A stretch of 64,000 bases of DNA from JAIBAJ01 sp965284645 (GCA_965284645.1 OZ260106.1:372001-436000); one strand, 5' to 3'. Counted from the stretch's first letter, positions 26,701 to 36,486 are shown. The notes: generated from the sequence alone by a model not told the origin. Program-made: numbers and translations.

Positions 26701-29700
26701 AGATACATCCGTGGTAGCCGTGATAGTAGCAGTAAGCTGGGTAGGTTGGGTAATAGTAGTAGTGGCCGTAGCGGTACAACCCTTGCTATCGGTAGCGGTA
26801 ACGGTAAAACTAGTGGCCGTTAGGTTAGTAGCGGTGGCTGTGTTGTTGCCATTGGTCCAGCTGTAGGTGTAAGGTGCAGTGCCTCCCGCAGCCAAAGCTG
26901 TTGCGGTTCCATCATTGCCACCAAAGCAAGATACGTTGGTGGTAGTGGGAATGCTAACCGATAATTGGCTTGGTTCGGTAATAGTTGCCGTGGCGGTAGC
27001 GGTGCAACCATTGGCATCGGTAACGGTAGCAGTGAAACTACCCGCAGTAAGCAAACTGGCATTGGCGGTGGTATTGCCATTGGTCCAGGAATAGGTATAG
27101 CCCGGTGTTCCACCCGCTGCTGCAACCGTTGCTGTTCCATCGTTGCCACCCAAACAAGAGACATCGGTAGTGGCTGAAATGGTAGCGGTCAATAATGTGG
27201 GTTCGGTAATCGTGGTATTGGCTGTAGCGGTGCAACCATTGCCATCGGTAGCGGTTACGGTATAAGTTCCAGCAGTGAGGTTATTGGCTGTTATGGTATT
27301 GGCGCCACTTGTCCAGACATAGCTTACACCTGCTACTCCGCCAGTAACTGATGCAGTAGCACTACCATCACCTCCACCAAAGCAAGACACATTGGTAATT
27401 GTTGGAATAGAGGCAACCAATAAGGCCGGTTGATTTATTGTAGCGGTTGCAGTTGTTACACAAGCATTGGCATCTGTTATGGTGGCGGTGTAGGCGCCAG
27501 CCAAAAGGTTGCTGGTTTGGGCTGTTTGATCACCATTTGACCAGCTAAAGGTGTAAGGAGCTGTTCCTCCGCCTCCGGCAACTGTGGCATCTCCATCAGC
27601 ATAGCCAAAACAAGAAACATCCGTGGTAGCCGTAATTGTAGCAGTAAGTTGGGTAGGTTGGGTAATAGTAGTGGTGGCCGTAGCGGTGCAACCCTTGCTA
27701 TCTGTAGCGGTAACGGTAAAGCTAGTGGCCGTTAGGTTGGTAGCGGTGGCTGTGTTGTTGCCGTTGGTCCAGCTGTAGGTGTAAGGTGCAGTGCCTCCCG
27801 CAGCCAAAGCTGTTGCGGTTCCATCATTGCCACCAAAGCAAGATACGTTGGTGGTAGTGGGAATGCTAACCGATAATTGGCTTGGTTCGGTAATAGTTGC
27901 CGTGGCGGTAGCGGTGCAACCATTGGCATCGGTAACGGTAGCAGTGAAACTACCCGCAGTAAGCAAACTGGCATTGGCGGTGGTATTGCCATTGGTCCAG
28001 GAATAGGTATAGCCCGGTGTTCCACCCGCTGCTGTAACCGTTGCAGTTCCATCGTTGCCACCCAAACAAGAGACATCGGTAGTGGCTGAAATGGTAGCGG
28101 TCAATAATGTGGGTTCGGTAATCGTGGTATTGGCTGTAGCTGTGCAACCGTTGCCATCGGTAGCGGTTACGGTATAAGTTCCGGCAGTGAGGTTATTGGC
28201 TGTTATGGTATTGGCGCCACTTGTCCAGACATAGCTTACACCTGCTACTCCGCCAGTAACTGATGCAGTAGTACTACCATCACTTCCACCAAAGCAAGAC
28301 ACATTGGTAATTGTTGGAATAGAGGCAACCAATAAGGCCGGTTGATTTATTGTAGCGGTTGCAGTTGTTACACAAGCATTGGCATCTGTTATGGTGGCGG
28401 TGTAGGCGCCAGCCAAAAGGTTGCTGGTTTGGGCTGTTTGATCACCATTTGACCAGCTAAAGGCGTAAGGAGCTGTTCCTCCTCCTCCGGCAACTGTGGC
28501 ATCTCCATCAGCATAGCCAAAACAAGATACATCCGTGGTAGCCGTGATAGTAGCAGTAAGTTGGGTAGGTTGGGTAATAGTAGTAGTGGCCGTAGCGGTA
28601 CAACCCTTGCTATCGGTAGCGGTAACGGTAAAACTAGTGGCCGTTAGGTTGGTAGCGGTGGCTGTGTTGTTGCCATTGGTCCAGCTGTAGGTGTAAGGTG
28701 CAGTGCCTCCCGCAGCCAAAGCTGTTGCGGTTCCATCATTGCCACCAAAGCAAGATACGTTGGTGGTAGTGGGAATGCTAACCGATAATTGGCTTGGTTC
28801 GGTAATAGTTGCCGTGGCGGTAGCGGTGCAACCATTGGCATCGGTAACGGTAGCAGTGAAACTACCCGCAGTAAGCAAACTGGCATTGGCGGTGGTATTG
28901 CCATTGGTCCAGGAATAGGTATAGCCCGGTGTTCCGCCCGCTGCTGTAACCGTTGCAGTTCCATCGTTGCCACCCAAACAAGATACGTTGGTAGTGGCTG
29001 AAATGGTAGCGGTCAATAATGTGGGTTCGGTAATCGTGGTATTGGCCGTAGCGGTGCAACCGTTGCCATCGGTAGCGGTTACGGTATAAGTTCCGGCAGT
29101 GAGGTTATTGGCTGTTATGGTATTGGCGCCACTTGTCCAGGCATAGGTAACACCCGCTACTCCGCCAGTTACAGAGGCAGTAGCACTACCATTGTTTCCA
29201 CCGAAACAGGATACATTGGTGGTGGTGGGTATGCTGGCAACAAATAAAGCCGGTTGATTGATGGTAGCTGTTGCTGTGGCGGTGCAGCCTTTGGCATCAG
29301 TTACCGTGGCCGTAAAGGTACCAGCCGCCAAATTGCTAGCCTGGGCCGTGTTGTTTCCATTGGTCCAGCTATACGTGTAAGGAGCTGTTCCTCCGCCTCC
29401 GGCTACTGTGGCATCTCCATCAGCATAGCCAAAACAAGAAACATCCGTGGTAGCCGTAATTGTAGCAGTAAGTTGGGTAGGTTCGGTAATAGTAGTAGTG
29501 GCAGTAGCGGTGCAACCCTTGCTATCCGTAGCGGTAACGGTAAAGCTAGTGGCCGTTAGGTTGGTAGCAGTGGCTGTGTTGTTGCCATTGGTCCAGCTGT
29601 AGGTGTAAGGTGCAGTGCCTCCTGCAGCCAAAGCTGTGGCGGTTCCATCATTGCCACCAAAGCAAGATACGTTGGTGGTAGTGGGAATGCTAACCGATAA

Positions 29701-32700
29701 TTGGCTTGGTTCGGTAATAGTTGCCGTGGCGGTAGCAGTGCAACCATTGGCATCGGTAACGGTAGCAGTGAAACTACCCGCAGTAAGCAGACTGGCATTG
29801 GCGGTGGTATTGCCATTGGTCCAGGAATAGGTATAGCCCGGTGTTCCGCCCGCTGCTGCAACCGTTGCAGTTCCATCGTTGCCACCCAAACAAGATACGT
29901 TGGTAGTGGCTGAAATGGTAGCGGTCAATAATGTCGGTTCGGTAATCGTGGTATTGGCCGTAGCGGTGCAACCGTTGCCATCGGTAGCGGTTACGGTATA
30001 AGTTCCGGCAGTGAGGTTATTAGCTGTTATGGTATTGGCGCCACTTGTCCAGACATAGCTTACACCTGCTACTCCGCCAGTTACAGAGGCAGTAGCACTA
30101 CCATTGTTTCCACCGAAACAGGATACATTGGTGGTGGTGGGTATGCTGGCAACAAATAAGGCCGGTTGATTGATGGTAGCTGTTGCAGTTGCGGTGCAGC
30201 CTTTGGCATCAGTTACCGTGGCCGTAAAGGTACCAGCCGCCAAATTGCTAGCCTGGGCCGTGTTGTTTCCATTGGTCCAGCTAAAAGTGTAAGGAGCTGT
30301 TCCTCCGCCTCCGGCTACTGTGGCATCTCCATCAGCATAGCCAAAACAAGAAACATCCGTGGTAGCTGTGATGGTAGCTGTAAGCTGGGTAGGTTGGGTA
30401 ATAGTAGTAGTGGCCGTAGCGGTACAACCCTTGCTATCGGTAGCGGTAACGGTAAAGCTAGTGGCCGTTAGGTTGGTAGCGGTGGCTGTGTTGTTGCCAT
30501 TGGTCCAGCTGTAGGTGTAAGGTGCAGTGCCTCCCGCAGCCAAAGCTGTGGCAGTTCCATCATTGCCACCCAAGCAAGACACATTGGTGGTAGTGGGAAT
30601 GCTAACCGTTAATTGGGTAGGTTGGGTAATAGTTGCCGTGGCGGTAGCGGTGCAACCATTGGCATCGGTTACCGTGGCAGTGAAATTACCCGCAGTAAGC
30701 AGACTGGCATTGGCGGTGGTATTGCCATTTGTCCAGGAATAGGTATAGCCCGGTGTTCCACCCGCTGCTGCAACCGTTGCTGTTCCATCGTTGCCACCCA
30801 AACAAGAGACATCGGTAGTGGCTGAAATGGTAGCGGTCAATAATGTGGGTTCGGTAATCGTGGTATTGGCTGTAGCGGTGCAACCATTGCCATCGGTAGC
30901 GGTTACGGTATAAGTTCCGGCAGTGAGGTTATTGGCTGTTATGGTATTGGCGCCACTTGTCCAAACATAGCTAACACCCGCTACTCCCCCAGTTACAGAT
31001 GCAGTAGCACTACCATTGTTTCCACCGAAACAGGATACATTGGTGGTGGTGGGTATGCTGGCAACAAATAAAGCCGGTTGATTGATGGTAGCTGTTGCAG
31101 TTGCGGTGCAGCCTTTGGCATCAGTTACCGTGGCCGTAAAGGTACCAGCCGCCAAATTGCTAGCCTGGGCCGTGTTGTTTCCATTGGTCCAGCTAAAAGT
31201 GTAAGGAGCTGTTCCTCCTCCTCCGGCAACTGTGGCATCTCCATCAGCATAGCCAAAACAAGATACATCCGTGGTAGCCGTGATAGTAGCAGTAAGCTGG
31301 GTAGGTTCGGTAATAGTAGTAGTGGCCGTAGCGGTACAACCCTTGCTATCGGTAGCGGTAACGGTAAAGCTAGTGGCCGTTAGGTTGGTAGCGGTGGCTG
31401 TGTTGTTGCCATTGGTCCAGCTGTAGGTGTAAGGTGCAGTGCCTCCCGCAGCCAAAGCTGTGGCAGTTCCATCATTGCCACCCAAGCAAGACACATTGGT
31501 GGTAGTGGGAATGCTAACCGTTAATTGGGTAGGTTGGGTAATAGTTGCCGTGGCGGTAGCGGTGCAACCATTGGCATCGGTTACCGTGGCAGTGAAATTA
31601 CCCGCAGTAAGCAGACTGGCATTGGCGGTGGTATTGCCATTTGTCCAGGAATAAGTGTAGCCCGGTGTTCCACCCGCTGCTGTAACCGCTGCTGTTCCAT
31701 CGTTGCCACCCAAACAAGATACGTTGGTGGTGGCTGAAATGGTAGCGGTCAATAATGTGGGTTCGGTAATCGTGGTATTGGCTGTAGCTGTGCAACCGTT
31801 GCCATCGGTAGCGGTTACGGTATAAGTTCCGGCAGTGAGGTTATTGGCTGTTATGGTATTGGCGCCACTTGTCCAGACATAGCTTACACCCGCTACTCCG
31901 CCAATAACTGAGGCAGTAGCACTACCATTGTTTCCACCGAAGCAGGATACATTGGTGGTGGTGGGTATGCTGGCAACAAATAAGGCCGGTTGATTGATCG
32001 TAGCTGTTGCAGTTGCAGTGCAGCCTTTGGCATCAGTTACCGTGGCCGTAAAGGTACCAGCCGCCAAATTGCTAGCCTGGGCCGTGTTGTTTCCATTGGT
32101 CCAGCTATACGTGTAAGGAGCTGTTCCTCCTCCTCCGGCAACTGTGGCATCTCCATCAGCATAGCCAAAACAAGATACATCCGTGGTAGCCGTGATAGTA
32201 GCAGTAAGCTGGGTAGGTTGGGTAATAGTAGCAGTGGCAGTAGCGGTACAACCTTTGCTATCGGTAGCGGTAACGGTAAAGCTAGTGGCCGTTAGGTTGG
32301 TAGCGGTGGCTGTGTTGTTGCCATTGGTCCAGCTGTAGGTGTAAGGTGCAGTGCCTCCCGCAGCCAAAGCTGTGGCGGTTCCATCATTGCCACCCAAGCA
32401 AGACACGTTGGTGGTAGTGGGAATGCTAACCGTTAATTGGGTTGGTTGGGTAATAGTTGCCGTGGCGGTAGCGGTACAACCATTGGCATCGGTAACGGTA
32501 GCAGTGAAATTACCCGCAGTAAGCAGACTGGCATTGGCGGTGTTATTGCCATTGGTCCAGGAATAGGTATAGCCCGGTGTTCCGCCTGCTGCTGTTACCG
32601 TTGCAGTTCCATCGTTGCCACCCAAACAAGATACGTTGGTAGTGGCTGAAATAGTAGCGGTCAATAATGTGGGTTCGGTAATCGTGGTATTGGCAGTAGC

Positions 32701-35064
32701 GGTGCAACCGTTGCCATCGGTAGCGGTTACGGTAAAATTGCCTTGGGTGAGTCCGGTACCAAGCGCGGCATTTCCTCCAAGGCTTGACCAAGAGTAGGAA
32801 TAATTGGGTGTTCCGCCAGTGGCTAATGCGGTGGCTGTACCATCATTTCCGCCATTGCATGAAACATTGGTTGTTCCAGTTATGGAAACGGAAAGGGCTG
32901 TAGGTTGCGAAACCGAAGCTGTAGCAGTTGCGGAACAGCCATTGGCATCATTCACTTGGACGGTATAACTACCTGCACTTAATCCAGTTGCAGCAGCCGT
33001 ATTGGAGCTATTTCCTTGCCAAATGTAAGTGTAACCAGGGGTGCCACCCGTTGCGGTAACGTTCATAGTTCCATTGGCTCCGCCATTGCAGCTTACTGGT
33101 GTTGTAGCAGTTGTCAGGCTTACCGAAGTGGGTTGATTAATAAAGACATTTCTTGTAATTTGGCAATTGTTTCCATCAGTAATGGTGCAGGTATAATTTC
33201 CCGTACATAAAGATGAAGCAGTAGCATTGTTACCTCCGGAGGGAGACCAAGCATAGGAATAAGCGGTTGTTCCTCCGCTCGGAGTTACGGTGGCGGTTCC
33301 ATTGCAAAGTCCATTGCAGGTTGCATCCGTGAGGCTAGTTACTGCGGTTAAGGCTGTAGGTTGGGTGATGGTAACAGACCGAGTAATATTGCAATTGTTT
33401 GCATCTGTAATGGTACAGGTATACGTACCATTGCCTAAATTACTTGCTGTGGCCAAATTTCCTCCACTTGGCGACCATGCATACGTATAATTGGGGGTTC
33501 CACCAGTTGCAGTAACCGTTGCAGTGCCATTTGTTCCGCCATTGCAAGAAACATTGGTTTGCCCAGTGGTAGCCGAAAGAGCCGAAGGTTCGGTTATGGT
33601 GAAATTGCTGGTGGTTGAACATCCCGGACCAGTTGAAATGGTGCAGACGTAATTACCAGGGCAGAGTCCTGTGGCTGTAGCATTGGAGCCACCCGAAGGC
33701 GACCAAGCATAGGTGTATGAACCGCTACCTCCGCTTGGAGTAACCGTAGCCGTTCCATTGCAAGCTCCATTGCAGCTAACATTGGTAAAACTTTGTGTGG
33801 CCGAAATTGCTGTTGGTTGGGTGATGGTAACCGAAGCCGTATTCGAGCATCCATTTGAAGCAGTTGCTGTTACCGTATAAGTTCCGGCTGTAAGGTTTGT
33901 GGCTGTTTGAGTAGTTTGTCCACCGGGACTCCATGAATAGGTATAGGGGCCTGGTTGACCAGATGGATTCGCTGTGGCGGAGCCATTGTTTCCTCCGAAG
34001 CAAGTCACATTGGTTTGGGTGGTGGCTACCGTTAAGCTAGCAGATGCATTGGGAATTACCGTAGAAGATTGAACAGGAACCGTACATGACAATTGGTCAT
34101 TTACAACCACAGTATAAGAAACTCCTGGACAAAGGTTGGAAATGGTTTGTGTAGTTTGGCCATTGCTCCAATTGTAGTTGTATGGAGGCAAACCGCCGGT
34201 TGGGTTGGCAGTTGCCGTTCCCGTGCAACCACAAAGTGGGGCTGTTACAGAGGTGGTTACTGCAAGTGGGTTAGAACATTGAATGAAATCAATAAAAACC
34301 CCGGAATCATAAGCCCAGTCGTATGAATCAGCGATAGCAATCTTAAAATGGTAGGTGGCACAAGGACAAAGTGTAACCGTTCTGGTAAGGGCGGTTGTTA
34401 GTCCATCGTATTGCAAACCTGAAGCACCGGCCACATAGTAAGCACTGTTGTTATTGGCATTAACGTTATCAATGGTTACCGTTGTGGTATTGTTGGGAAG
34501 GGTTGCCACATTGGTATTGTTGTAGGCCGCACCACCACAATTTGGACCTGGTCCGGTAATAAAGAAACCAAAGGCATCATTGTAGTTTGAGCTTACATAT
34601 TCTGGGTATTCATCTGATCCAAAGATGAAACGAATTTGCAAGGAATTACATTGAGGCGTGATATCGAACTCAATGATACAGACATCATTTTTGGCCCTAC
34701 TATCGATGGCGAGGAGTTGGGGATCGTTATAAATTGTACCAAAACCAGCCGAAATCCCTGAAGAACTATTGGGGCCAATGGCATTGGTGGCAAAACCAGT
34801 TGTTAGTAAAATACCATTGCTCATGGCCAACCCTCCACCACTGTTGGTAAAGGTACCATAAGCAGCAGCGTTGCAATTGATTGTGAGGTTATTAACAGTA
34901 AGACCTTGTCCTGCAAAAGAAGAAATAAGTTGAGCAGGAGTAGACCCCGCACTAACAACAAGTTGGGCTTTACCAGAAAAATGAACCAACGTACAGCATA
35001 CCAATACCCAAACGGCAAAAAGCCGCTTAACCGATCGAATCGATTTGTATTGGTTTATCAACAT
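23722..35064 (-). CDS. Giant SprB-repeat adhesin with choice-of-anchor L domain and T9SS type B C-terminus
   Basis: A surface protein of 3,780 residues. Order: signal peptide (~34 residues, FAVWVLVCCTLVHFSGKAQ); a choice-of-anchor L domain at ~35-265 (VNNLTINCNAAAYGTF, IRFIFGSDEYPEYV, FGFFITGPGP); then more than 40 SprB repeats of ~76 residues. Repeats have the pattern TTNVSCxGGNDGTA, YSWTNG, FTVTATDxxGCTATA, ITxPT. The last ~90 residues are a gliding-motility-associated C-terminal (CHU_C/type B) domain (WVPNAISPNNDGTNDVF). SprB in Flavobacterium is the mobile gliding adhesin secreted by T9SS; whether this protein drives gliding or only adhesion is not known. Seven near-identical 912-bp units form the core (26290-32680). 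The two Cys-rich ends of each repeat are conserved. The stop codon lies in element A copy 4. Confidence 0.95.
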   Translation of the reverse strand: MLINQYKSIRSVKRLFAVWVLVCCTLVHFSGKAQLVVSAGSTPAQLISSFAGQGLTVNNLTINCNAAAYGTFTNSGGGLAMSNGILLTTGFATNAIGPNSSSGISAGFGTIYNDPQLLAIDSRAKNDVCIIEFDITPQCNSLQIRFIFGSDEYPEYVSSNYNDAFGFFITGPGPNCGGAAYNNTNVATLPNNTTTVTIDNVNANNNSAYYVAGASGLQYDGLTTALTRTVTLCPCATYHFKIAIADSYDWAYDSGVFIDFIQCSNPLAVTTSVTAPLCGCTGTATANPTGGLPPYNYNWSNGQTTQTISNLCPGVSYTVVVNDQLSCTVPVQSSTVIPNASASLTVATTQTNVTCFGGNNGSATANPSGQPGPYTYSWSPGGQTTQTATNLTAGTYTVTATASNGCSNTASVTITQPTAISATQSFTNVSCNGACNGTATVTPSGGSGSYTYAWSPSGGSNATATGLCPGNYVCTISTGPGCSTTSNFTITEPSALSATTGQTNVSCNGGTNGTATVTATGGTPNYTYAWSPSGGNLATASNLGNGTYTCTITDANNCNITRSVTITQPTALTAVTSLTDATCNGLCNGTATVTPSGGTTAYSYAWSPSGGNNATASSLCTGNYTCTITDGNNCQITRNVFINQPTSVSLTTATTPVSCNGGANGTMNVTATGGTPGYTYIWQGNSSNTAAATGLSAGSYTVQVNDANGCSATATASVSQPTALSVSITGTTNVSCNGGNDGTATALATGGTPNYSYSWSSLGGNAALGTGLTQGNFTVTATDGNGCTATANTTITEPTLLTATISATTNVSCLGGNDGTATVTAAGGTPGYTYSWTNGNNTANASLLTAGNFTATVTDANGCTATATATITQPTQLTVSIPTTTNVSCLGGNDGTATALAAGGTAPYTYSWTNGNNTATATNLTATSFTVTATDSKGCTATATATITQPTQLTATITATTDVSCFGYADGDATVAGGGGTAPYTYSWTNGNNTAQASNLAAGTFTATVTDAKGCTATATATINQPALFVASIPTTTNVSCFGGNNGSATASVIGGVAGVSYVWTSGANTITANNLTAGTYTVTATDGNGCTATANTTITEPTLLTATISATTNVSCLGGNDGTAAVTAAGGTPGYTYSWTNGNTTANASLLTAGNFTATVTDANGCTATATATITQPTQLTVSIPTTTNVSCLGGNDGTATALAAGGTAPYTYSWTNGNNTATATNLTATSFTVTATDSKGCTATATTTITEPTQLTATITATTDVSCFGYADGDATVAGGGGTAPYTFSWTNGNNTAQASNLAAGTFTATVTDAKGCTATATATINQPALFVASIPTTTNVSCFGGNNGSATASVTGGVAGVSYVWTSGANTITANNLTAGTYTVTATDGNGCTATANTTITEPTLLTATISATTDVSCLGGNDGTATVAAAGGTPGYTYSWTNGNTTANASLLTAGNFTATVTDANGCTATATATITQPTQLTVSIPTTTNVSCLGGNDGTATALAAGGTAPYTYSWTNGNNTATATNLTATSFTVTATDSKGCTATATTTITQPTQLTATITATTDVSCFGYADGDATVAGGGGTAPYTFSWTNGNNTAQASNLAAGTFTATVTDAKGCTATATATINQPALFVASIPTTTNVSCFGGNNGSATASVTGGVAGVSYVWTSGANTITANNLTAGTYTVTATDGNGCTATANTTITEPTLLTATISATTNVSCLGGNDGTATVAAAGGTPGYTYSWTNGNTTANASLLTAGSFTATVTDANGCTATATATITEPSQLSVSIPTTTNVSCFGGNDGTATALAAGGTAPYTYSWTNGNNTATATNLTATSFTVTATDSKGCTATATTTITEPTQLTATITATTDVSCFGYADGDATVAGGGGTAPYTYSWTNGNNTAQASNLAAGTFTATVTDAKGCTATATATINQPALFVASIPTTTNVSCFGGNNGSATASVTGGVAGVTYAWTSGANTITANNLTAGTYTVTATDGNGCTATANTTITEPTLLTATISATTNVSCLGGNDGTATVTAAGGTPGYTYSWTNGNTTANASLLTAGSFTATVTDANGCTATATATITEPSQLSVSIPTTTNVSCFGGNDGTATALAAGGTAPYTYSWTNGNNTATATNLTATSFTVTATDSKGCTATATTTITQPTQLTATITATTDVSCFGYADGDATVAGGGGTAPYAFSWSNGDQTAQTSNLLAGAYTATITDANACVTTATATINQPALLVASIPTITNVSCFGGSDGSTTASVTGGVAGVSYVWTSGANTITANNLTAGTYTVTATDGNGCTATANTTITEPTLLTATISATTDVSCLGGNDGTATVTAAGGTPGYTYSWTNGNTTANASLLTAGSFTATVTDANGCTATATATITEPSQLSVSIPTTTNVSCFGGNDGTATALAAGGTAPYTYSWTNGNNTATATNLTATSFTVTATDSKGCTATATTTITQPTQLTATITATTDVSCFGYADGDATVAGGGGTAPYTFSWSNGDQTAQTSNLLAGAYTATITDANACVTTATATINQPALLVASIPTITNVSCFGGGDGSATASVTGGVAGVSYVWTSGANTITANNLTAGTYTVTATDGNGCTATANTTITEPTLLTATISATTDVSCLGGNDGTATVAAAGGTPGYTYSWTNGNTTANASLLTAGSFTATVTDANGCTATATATITEPSQLSVSIPTTTNVSCFGGNDGTATALAAGGTAPYTYSWTNGNNTATATNLTATSFTVTATDSKGCTATATTTITQPTQLTATITATTDVSCFGYADGDATVAGGGGTAPYTFSWSNGDQTAQTSNLLAGSYTATITDANACVTTATATINQPALFVATIPTITNVSCFGGSDGSATASITGGVAGVTYLWTGGSNAITINNLVAGNYTVTATDGNGCTSTANATITEPTLLLHSVASTTNVSCFGGSDGTATTTASGGTPPYTNTWTNGQTNAPTATNLSAGTYTSTLVDLNGCTVSTTATITEPTQLNVLITSTTDVSCFGGNNGTASALASGGTPVYTYLWTNGDALDNAANLLVGSYDITVTDALGCTATATALINEPSQLTATITNTVDASCFGYTDGSAQVSGNGGTQPYSYSWTNGDLLQQAQNLAAGIYTATITDANGCTASAVATIAEPSLFVVSITSTTDVSCFGGNDGTADALAQGGTAPVSYAWSNAGTGANTTQLPAGPIDVTATDNMGCTASDQATILEPTVLSASLVASSDVTCNGGSDGSLTIDITGGTPAYTILWPSGNAGLTESNLPQGNYTANITDSKGCTTTIAGTIAEPSPLQSALDATTAVSCFGLSDGSATLSASGGTPAYQFVWADGTVAASRNDLAQGHYDVTVSDANGCSTIQGLDITEPPLLAINALTVVDVSCFGLSDGSIDITAQGGSLPYSFVWSSGANTEDVTNLIAGTYAIELTDANGCTVTGSATINQPTALELSSDSSNISCFGLADGMASVTVTGGTGPYTYQWNSGSTTSSISGVPAGTFTVLITDAQACTASESFELTQPNELLGTLSYRDVSCFGYSDGAIGITLRGGTEPYAILWSNGLMGDSISNLSAGLYAVTVVDSNGCELSLATTIQQPTQVTAEIQSENDILPMEEFEIDGFGSGGTPGYTYHWYPETLNECDTCASITGQIREESEIILTVIDSNGCEAYDTVFVRLIDNAIWVPNAISPNNDGTNDVFKAYAPEGLKRFYMRIFTRWGEQIFVSDDIETGWDGTYKGTLKSDMYVYQIEVKFPNGNTKTVSGTVTVL
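26290..32680 (-). repeat. 912-bp higher-order tandem repeat within the adhesin gene (7 copies)
   Basis: Equivalent positions recur at exactly 912-bp steps (for example 26879, 27791, 28703, 29615, 30527, 31439, 32351). Each 304-residue unit holds four distinguishable SprB repeats in fixed order, starting ISATTxVSCLGG, IPTTTNVSC, ITATTDVSCFGYADGD and IPTxTNVSCFGG. The units are nearly identical at the DNA level. The third repeat exists in two alleles: the N-terminal copies carry TNGNNTAQASNLAAGTF, the three C-terminal copies carry SNGDQTAQTSNLLAGAY or a close variant. Boundaries are approximate. Confidence 0.9.
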
Positions 35065-35078
35065 ATCACAAAGAGTGG

Positions 35079-35086
35079 CGAAATTA
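35079..35086 (-). promoter_or_regulatory. -7-like box TAATTTCG upstream of the adhesin gene
   Basis: A TTCG-type -7 box on the minus strand, 14 nt before the ATG at 35064. Moderate match only. Confidence 0.35.
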
Positions 35087-35172
35087 TAGAAAAAAATGAT
35101 GAATTCATGTTAATAATTCGCTCATATAGACCAAAAAACACAGTTAGTCGATGGTTGAATTAAAATTCTTGT

Positions 35173-35180
35173 TAGGTTTG
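35173..35180 (+). promoter_or_regulatory. -7 box TAGGTTTG upstream of coiled-coil protein
   Basis: A TAnnTTTG match 16 nt before the ATG at 35197, divergent from the adhesin promoter region. Confidence 0.5.
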
Positions 35181-35196
35181 TTAAAATTTTTAAAAC

Positions 35197-36096
35197 ATGG
35201 ATTCTTCCAAAAATCGCGCACTACCCCTTCTACTGCTTTTTTTATTATTGGGTTCAATTGGACTTAATTTTTATTTCTACAAGCAAAACAAGACCACTGT
35301 AGAAACGGACACGGTTAAAATTGACAGCCTAGTGGAAGTTCGTGTTGAGATCTCGAGTGAACTTGCACAAACCTCTCTGGATCTTAATAAATACAAAGGA
35401 CTTTCCGAAAAAATGGACAGTTTGTTATTGGCTGCCAACGGACAAATTGCGGAGCGGGAAAGCCGCATCAGACAATTGATTGCCACGGAGAAAAATTTAG
35501 TTGCACTTAACAAAAAGCTTAAAGTAGAGTTAGAGGAATTGAAAGCCTTGAAAGATTCATACTTGGAGTCGATTGATCAATTATTGAAAGAGAATAACCA
35601 ACTAAAATATGAGAATAAGGCCTTAAACAATTCATTGAATGAGGTAATTACCGAAAACCTAGATTTGTTCAAAAAGGTAAAAACGGCCGAGAATTTAAAA
35701 GCCGAATACTTGAAGGTGGGCATCTTTAAACGGAAAAACAACGGCAAGTATATTGAAACCGTAATGGCTAAGCGGACCAATAAATTAGAGGTTTGTTTTA
35801 GTATTTTAGAAAACAAGGTGGCACAAGTAGGCAAAAAGAATGTGTATCTCCGTATTATTACTCCGGATGGTTTGCCTTTAGGAAGCCGCTCTGGAGGTTC
35901 CGGCTCCTTTAAATTGGCCAGCTCGAACGAAGAGGTTTTGTTTACGGCCATGCAGGAAGTCGATTACGCCAATGACAAGGTGGATATTTGTTTGCCTTAT
36001 GAAGAGCAAGACCGTGTTTTTGCTTCAGGAACCTATATTGTGGAGGTGTATGTTGAGGGAGTTCCGGCTGCGGCATCAAGCTTTACCTTGAAATAA
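35197..36096 (+). CDS. Membrane-anchored coiled-coil protein, unknown function
   Basis: A 299-residue protein that I do not assign to a named family. It has an N-terminal helix (LPLLLLFLLLGSIGLNFYFY), a long coiled coil at about residues 45-165 rich in Leu/Glu/Lys heptads, and a compact C-terminal domain (VMAKRTNKLEVCFSILENKVAQVGKKNVYLRI, TYIVEVYVEGVP). The shape suggests a protein anchored in the inner membrane with the coiled coil in the periplasm. Similar architecture is common in conserved hypothetical proteins of Bacteroidota. It is divergent from the adhesin gene, 132 nt apart. A shared role in surface assembly is possible but unproven. Confidence 0.75.
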   Translation: MDSSKNRALPLLLLFLLLGSIGLNFYFYKQNKTTVETDTVKIDSLVEVRVEISSELAQTSLDLNKYKGLSEKMDSLLLAANGQIAERESRIRQLIATEKNLVALNKKLKVELEELKALKDSYLESIDQLLKENNQLKYENKALNNSLNEVITENLDLFKKVKTAENLKAEYLKVGIFKRKNNGKYIETVMAKRTNKLEVCFSILENKVAQVGKKNVYLRIITPDGLPLGSRSGGSGSFKLASSNEEVLFTAMQEVDYANDKVDICLPYEEQDRVFASGTYIVEVYVEGVPAAASSFTLK

Positions 36097-36280
36097 AAAG
36101 GTTTTAAGCTCGGGCTTTTTCCCATTATTTGGCAAGTTTATACTTGGTTTAACCCAGATTGTGGAGTTGTAAATCCATTAATGGAGGCGATTCCTAGCTA
36201 CTGCTACCTTAATTTAAACCATTGTTTTTCAGAACTTTGCGAAAATTGATTGGTTAAAAAATTCATTTTCTAAAATACGT

Positions 36281-36486
36281 TTTTGGCGGGCCCCCAACCG
36301 CCCTAACCATTCTACCTTTATTTTACCATTTACAAAGGCGGTTGGGTCAGGCTATCGCTAATACTCCTCAGCCTGCAGCCCCCAAAAATGCACGGGGGCT
36401 GCAGGCTTGCGGGGTATCACGCTCTATCCTTGCCCGACATCTCCGCATAACATTGTGCTGAAACTTGGCTTTTGCATTTCACCGGG
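36281..36486 (+). repeat. Structured intergenic element S6
   Basis: The best-preserved S copy. P1 is CGGGC 36287-36291 with GCCCG 36432-36436. P2 is CCCAACCGCC 36293-36302 with GGCGGTTGGG 36337-36346. P3a is ATACTCC 36361-36367 with GGGGTAT 36411-36417. P3b is a perfect 13-bp stem, 36371-36383 with 36394-36406. It lies 185 nt after the coiled-coil gene. Confidence 0.82.

Noticed and set aside
26290..32680. Regular repeats considered as a CRISPR array
   Set aside because: Units are 912 bp, in frame, coding, and lack short direct repeats with unique spacers.
26138..32797. Many 60-114 codon open frames on both strands inside the adhesin repeats
   Set aside because: They recur at 912-bp steps exactly with the repeat and are shadows of the SprB-repeat codons.
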